Assembly (NCBI RefSeq): GCF_006861795.1
Contig: NZ_VDGH01000006.1
Location: forward strand, 124,001 to 188,000
Reading direction: 5' to 3'
Length of the DNA stretch: 64,000 bases
From: Psychrobacillus lasiicapitis
GTDB lineage: Bacteria; Bacillota; Bacilli; Bacillales_A; Planococcaceae
Position numbers and translations under genes: made by a program. Shown one piece after another: positions 60,185 to 64,000 of this stretch (its first letter is position 1; each line of letters starts with the position of its first letter). A model generated the notes under the pieces. That model made no database searches. It saw only the letters and a list, made by a program, of their open reading frames with translations, and had not been told where the DNA came from.

Positions 60185-61090
60185 TTGGGTGGAGCTCGCT
60201 TCCTGTAGTCCCCTGTTAACCATTACGACGCCGATAAACGAAGCAGAAATGTGCCTGCGTGAAGTAGAGGAAGAAAAGTCAGCAGTAGATACTGGTTTAG
60301 AAGTAGAAGATGGAATTTTAACTGGATTATTTGATGTAGGAAAAGATTTTGTCACAGGTATTGTGGATATATTCCAAGACCCAAAAGCCACGTTGGAAGC
60401 TACAGTAGAAGCTGTTACTAATCCGGTAGAGACATTCAACACAATAAAATCGGCCATCTCTACTTCCTACGAACGTGATATGGTGAATGGAGACGCCAAT
60501 TCCCGTGCCCACTGGGTAACCTACGCATTAGGCACAGTCGCCACTTCAATAGTAGGAACGAAGGGTGTCGGTTCACTTACAAAATCAGGGGTTGCGGCCA
60601 CAAAGGCAGCTGTTCCAAGAGTAGTCGAGGCCACAAATATTGCCTCGGCATCACTAGCTGACCTATTACCTTCCGCACCTCGTACGCAGTTTGCGATGGC
60701 TGGTGAAGTTCCTTATAATGTTGTGAATGCTAGCGGGTTGAAGGATCAGATAATCTCCATGGCTAGAGAGGAGAGTGGAGTTAAGGGTACTACCAAACCT
60801 TTACAAAAACACCACTATGCAACAAATAAAAGTAAGAAATACACTCCTCAAATGGAGAATATAACAAAAAAGTATGGTTTAAATTTAGATGATGAATGGA
60901 TAATGAATTATTACCTCATCAAGGGAGACATTCAAATGCATATCATGATTATGTATTAGATAAACTGAGTACTTATGATAGATTAGCTAAAGGAGATAGG
61001 GAGAAATTCCTTAAATTGTTTGAAGGGTTAAAGCAGGAAGTAAGGGATAATCCAGATATGCTTTATAAAGAATATTGGAGGTCAAAATGA
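60185..61090 (+). pseudogene. Second LXG-type toxin cassette, AHH-like nuclease, frameshifted
   Basis: The first 190 residues match the cassette at 53997 (WVELASCSP, TGLEVEDGILTGLFDVGKDFV, AHWVTYALGTVATSIVGTKGVG) and diverge after KDQIISMA. The new C-terminus has KHHYATNKSKKYTPQMENITKKYGL, then the frame changes near 60899 and continues as NELLPHQGRHSNAYHDYVLDKL and ends at TGA 61090. H-H-Y-A-T and G-R-H-x-N-x-Y-H are nuclease motifs of the AHH kind. The frame runs upstream through the palindrome with no ribosome site, so like the first cassette it lacks a start. Confidence 0.8.
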
Positions 61091-61190
61091 AATATTTTAA
61101 ACTAAAAATGAGCAGAAACGTGTCAAAGCATTCAATGTTGATGGATATTTTACGGATTATATTGAATACACAAAAGAACTGCTGCAATAA
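61087..61190 (+). pseudogene. Broken immunity gene fragment after the second toxin
   Basis: ATG 61087 overlaps the toxin stop (ATGA), as coupled immunity genes do. It begins MKYFKLK; a frame change then gives NEQKRVKAFNVDGYFTDYIE and YTKELLQ, ending at TAA 61188-61190. Family not recognised. The intended partner of the second toxin is thus damaged too. Confidence 0.5.
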
Positions 61191-61283
61191 TGTCAGTGCA
61201 TGTTGGATTAGATGGTGTATAATTGATAATTTGAAGAAGTGAAAAATGAAAAATAAGCATTCTGAAAGTAAAGAAGGTGCAAC

Positions 61284-61604
61284 TTGGATTCACTGAATAT
61301 GGTTGTGTATTATGTTATACAAATAGGTGAGCATTACTATAAACATACAGATGGTGTAGCCATCTCCACAGAAGATGAGGAATTAGCCTATGCTTTTACG
61401 AATCTAGCTGATGCGAAGCAAAAGGCAATAGAGGTGGAAGGTGCTGTAAGAAAAAGAGAAGTTAGTTACGAGGAACTACAAGATCTGTCAGAGCAACATG
61501 CAGAGGAATATAGGCAATTGTCAATAGAAGATAGGGAAGCAATTGAAACATTTTGTCAGTACATAATAGATATAAAACGCGATGAAGAGAAAGTTATTAT
61601 TTGA
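61284..61604 (+). CDS. Hypothetical protein (possible immunity or phage-type small protein)
   Basis: 106 residues if started at TTG 61284; ATG 61299 is an alternative. It reads VYYVIQIGEHYYKHTDGVAISTEDEELAYAFTNLADAKQKA and continues with a charged helical tail. The start resembles small phage DUF2483-like proteins that open with an I-G-x-x-Y-Y/K pattern. Function unknown. Ribosome site (GAAGGTG) is weak. It is the last gene of the accessory field. Confidence 0.6.
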   Translation: MDSLNMVVYYVIQIGEHYYKHTDGVAISTEDEELAYAFTNLADAKQKAIEVEGAVRKREVSYEELQDLSEQHAEEYRQLSIEDREAIETFCQYIIDIKRDEEKVII

Positions 61605-61629
61605 AATCAATGCAGATAGAGAAATAATC

Positions 61630-61682
61630 CAAAAAAGATAGAGGGAGGATTCTTATATGAACCTTTCTCTATCTTTTCTATT
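61630..61682. terminator. Bidirectional terminator at the end of the toxin field
   Basis: GATAGAGGGAGG pairs with CCTTTCTCTATC (two G-U pairs), flanked by AAAAAA on the left and TTTTCTATTTT on the right, so it can stop transcription from both sides. Confidence 0.8.
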
Positions 61683-61812
61683 TTAAACTTCAATACTGTC
61701 AAATAGGATTAATTGTATATGAATGTACTACGATGATGGCAGTTATTTTCTAGCAATCCTTTTAGTGAAACTGAAGGGTTTTGGATTTACTATACAAGAT
61801 GTAGCTTAAGTT

Positions 61813-62937
61813 TTACTTCTTTCTGCGAATTATAGACTCATTAACTTGGGTCATGGATGAGCATCCTGTTAACGCCAAAGAGGTGTCAATATCATTTATA
61901 AAATCCTTTAGAACGTGTCGAACACCTTGCTCCCCTGAAACAGCTAATCCATAGACAAAGGGTCTGCCTAGTAAAACCGCTGAAGCACCAAGAGCACGTG
62001 CTTTAATAACGTCTGATCCTCTTCTAATTCCACTGTCTAACAAAATCGGTATTCTACCCTGAACTACATCTGCAATAGGAGGTAAGGCTTCTAATGAAGA
62101 GATACAACCGTCAAGTTGTCTACCACCATGGTTGGAGACAATTAGTCCATCCACCCCGTAATCCAGTGCCTTAGATGCATCCTCTTCGTGAAGAATACCC
62201 TTTAATAAGATTGGTAGAGAGGTATGCTTTTTAATTGTGCGTAAGTCTTCCCATGTTAAAGAAGGATTGAATAATAAATCTCCTATTTTTTCTATAACTC
62301 CCTTGTCATCAGAAGAAGGGCGAGTCTTGAATCTCTCTAGGAAAACAGGATCATTTATATAGTTAGCTGACCCCTTTCCTAGTTTAAGAGGAGAGTATCC
62401 ATTATTTAAGTCTCGTTCCCGGTTTCCGATTAAAGATGTATCAACCGTAATGACAATAGCTGAGTAACCTGCTTTTTCTGCCCGTTTAACCATGCTAATT
62501 GCTAACTCCTCATCCTTAGACCAATATAATTGAAACCAGCGAGGGGTATCTCCAAGATGAGTAGCAATTTCCTCAAGTGAATAAGATGTAAAAGTACTAG
62601 CGATAAACGGAACCCCGTGGTAGGCAGCAGCTCGTGCTGAAGCTAGCTCTCCTTCTGGATGAAAGATACTTTGTACACCGACAGGAGCTAATGCGAAAGA
62701 ATTAAGAAATGTAGTACCTAATATTTTGGAGGAAGTATCCCGAATGCTGACGTCATTTAAATATTTAGGGACGATTTGCCAACTTTCAAAAGCATCTATA
62801 TTAGCTTTTAACGTAATCTCATTACCAGCTCCGCTATTAACATATGTAAAAGGGCCGTTTTCTATAGACTCAGCTGCCATTTTTTCTAATAGTGAAACAG
62901 AATGGGGTAATTCTAGATTAGAAATAGAATTTGTCAT
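61813..62937 (-). CDS. FMN-dependent alpha-hydroxy-acid oxidase (lactate oxidase/monooxygenase type)
   Basis: 374 residues of the FMN alpha-hydroxy-acid dehydrogenase family. Marks are ALAPVGVQSIFHPEGELASARAA, RWFQLYWSKD, VITVDTSLIGNRERDLNNGY, LLKGILHEEDASKALDYGVDGLIVSNHGGRQLDG with the catalytic His and Arg, and LDSGIRRGSDVIKARALGASAVLLGRPF for FMN phosphate. It oxidises L-lactate or a similar 2-hydroxy acid. ATG 62937 is preferred (AGGAAG eight bases upstream); the frame is open to 63009, which would overlap livF. It is downstream of livG-livF in the same operon direction. Confidence 0.92.
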   Translation of the reverse strand: MTNSISNLELPHSVSLLEKMAAESIENGPFTYVNSGAGNEITLKANIDAFESWQIVPKYLNDVSIRDTSSKILGTTFLNSFALAPVGVQSIFHPEGELASARAAAYHGVPFIASTFTSYSLEEIATHLGDTPRWFQLYWSKDEELAISMVKRAEKAGYSAIVITVDTSLIGNRERDLNNGYSPLKLGKGSANYINDPVFLERFKTRPSSDDKGVIEKIGDLLFNPSLTWEDLRTIKKHTSLPILLKGILHEEDASKALDYGVDGLIVSNHGGRQLDGCISSLEALPPIADVVQGRIPILLDSGIRRGSDVIKARALGASAVLLGRPFVYGLAVSGEQGVRHVLKDFINDIDTSLALTGCSSMTQVNESIIRRKK

Positions 62938-62989
62938 TGGTATCTTCCTTTCTTGCATCTTTGGATGTGTAAAAGAGTTTTTTGTCACA

Positions 62990-63706
62990 TTAACTTGATC
63001 TTTTGCCAAGGTAAGCTTCTACGACTCTTGAATCTTCTAATAAACTTTGAGCCTCACCATTGATGATTACTTTCCCGGTTTCCATCACGTAACCGTAATC
63101 GGCGACTTTTAGAGCTTGTTTTGCATTTTGTTCTACCAGAAGGACTGTCGTTCCATTTTCTTTTATTTCACGAATCATTTTAAAGATATCAGCTACAATT
63201 AATGGAGCTAATCCCATAGAAGGTTCATCTAGTAATAATAATTTCGGCTTGGAAAGTAAAGCTCTAGCTATAGCGAGCATTTGTTGTTGTCCGCCTGAAA
63301 GTGTACCTCCAAGTTGTTCTTTACGTTCTTTTAAAATAGGAAATTGGGACATTACTTCTTCAATATCTCTTTTAATCTCTTTATCATTTCGATGGTAGGC
63401 ACCCATTTCTAGATTTTCCATAACGGTCATACTAGATAATATTGCTCTACCTTCAGGTACAAGAGCAATTCCTTTTCTTAGAAGCTGATCGGGTCTAAGT
63501 CCAGTAATATCTTCTCCTAGGAATTCTACTGTTCCATGCTTTGGTTTCAATAATCCAGAGATAGTTTTCATTGATGTCGTTTTTCCTGCACCGTTTGCTC
63601 CAAGGAGAGTCACGACCTGACCTTGTTCCACTTCAAGGCTTACTTGTTTAAGAGCCTGGATTTTTCCGTAAAAAGTTTCAATTCCCTTTACTTTAAGCAA
63701 TCTCAT
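62990..63706 (-). CDS. livF: Branched-chain amino acid ABC transporter ATPase LivF
   Basis: 238 residues from ATG 63706: [27 protein letters not shown], Walker [33 protein letters not shown], signature [15 protein letters not shown], Walker [23 protein letters not shown]. The short size and the G-x-x-x-x-x-x-M-T-V-x-E-N motif mark it as LivF. It overlaps livG by 14 bases. Whether the transported substrate is a branched-chain amino acid or another acid (the neighbour oxidises a hydroxy acid) cannot be decided here. Confidence 0.93.
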   Translation of the reverse strand: MRLLKVKGIETFYGKIQALKQVSLEVEQGQVVTLLGANGAGKTTSMKTISGLLKPKHGTVEFLGEDITGLRPDQLLRKGIALVPEGRAILSSMTVMENLEMGAYHRNDKEIKRDIEEVMSQFPILKERKEQLGGTLSGGQQQMLAIARALLSKPKLLLLDEPSMGLAPLIVADIFKMIREIKENGTTVLLVEQNAKQALKVADYGYVMETGKVIINGEAQSLLEDSRVVEAYLGKRSS

Positions 63707-64000
63707 CGTCCTCCTCTGCACCGAGGTATGCCTCAATAACTTCTTGGTTGTTCTGAATTTCTGTTGGTGTTCCTTCTGCAAGTTTCTTCCCAAAATTCAA
63801 AACGGTAATTCTATCACACAGTTTCATAACAAAGGGCATATCATGTTCGATTAATAGCACGGTGACTCCTCTTTTTTGTACTTTTTTTATTAAATCAAAA
63901 AGGCTTTCTGTTTCGGTTTCATTCATTCCAGCTGCCGGCTCATCTAACAGTAACAGCTTCGGGTTACTAGCCAAAGCTCTAGCAATTTCGAGCCTTCTTT
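63693..64000 (-). CDS. livG: Branched-chain amino acid ABC transporter ATPase LivG, C-terminal part
   Basis: Open to the right edge of the window, so only the last 102 codons are present. [29 protein letters not shown] (Walker B and the extended A-A-G-M-N loop of LivG) and [29 protein letters not shown] are visible. It pairs with LivF as the second ATPase. Confidence 0.93.
   Translation of the reverse strand, partial: RRLEIARALASNPKLLLLDEPAAGMNETETESLFDLIKKVQKRGVTVLLIEHDMPFVMKLCDRITVLNFGKKLAEGTPTEIQNNQEVIEAYLGAEEDDEIA

Overview
The window is a low-GC, AT-rich Bacillota chromosome segment, most likely from the family Planococcaceae (Psychrobacillus-like). This is inferred from Bacillus-type operons (ykoFEDC, adaA-ogt, opuA, spo0M), SigB- and SigW-like promoters, frequent TTG/GTG starts with strong AGGAGG sites, KinB-like kinases and LXG toxins. 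The exact genus cannot be fixed from sequence alone.

Layout. 1-1.7 kb: end of a metallophosphoesterase gene, a DedA protein and undecaprenyl-diphosphatase. 1.8-5.9 kb: class I ribonucleotide reductase operon behind two NrdR-like boxes and a cobalamin riboswitch. 5.9-10.2 kb: OmpR-type two-component system flanked by two membrane-protein genes that carry the same 11-bp-phased TTTAAG repeats. 10.2-14.8 kb: VOC protein, a DUF1697 gene broken at a T8 tract, and a TPP-riboswitch-controlled ykoFEDC thiamine/HMP transporter. 14.9-19.4 kb: 2-hydroxyacid dehydrogenase and a glycine-betaine ABC transporter with a SigB-like promoter. 19.4-30.2 kb: TetR/SDR pair, a broken SDR gene, an MHYT-GGDEF-EAL protein overlapping a DUF2971 gene, the alkylation-repair pair, a PEP-mutase family enzyme, spo0M, and a TetR-MBL-YrdB operon with a 43-bp operator palindrome. 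30.2-41.8 kb: complete C-P lyase phosphonate system (phnF, phnGHIJKML, PHP cyclic phosphodiesterase, phnDCEE). 41.9-50.4 kb: ATP-pyrophosphatase, HpaB-type monooxygenase, stress protein, MscS channel, SNF2 helicase and two possible micro-ORFs.

50.4-61.7 kb is the accessory region. It starts with an IS200/IS605-like hairpin relic and a ParM/ParR-type actin partition cassette with an iterated GTATACAA array, which is plasmid-like. Next comes a damaged field of LXG polymorphic-toxin modules: two AHH-nuclease toxin C-terminal cassettes without translation starts, two intact ankyrin immunity genes, several immunity and toxin fragments, an inverted LXG-domain fragment and a family of GGTGCC/GGCACC palindromes at module boundaries. 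Two tandem KinB-like kinases sit inside it on the other strand. 61.8-64 kb: an FMN-dependent alpha-hydroxy-acid oxidase and the livF/livG end of a branched-chain amino-acid transporter.

The observations most worth follow-up are the orphan LXG toxin/immunity field and its palindromes, the actin partition cassette in a chromosomal context, and a set of degenerate intergenic arrays at four loci that share an exact 21-bp period.
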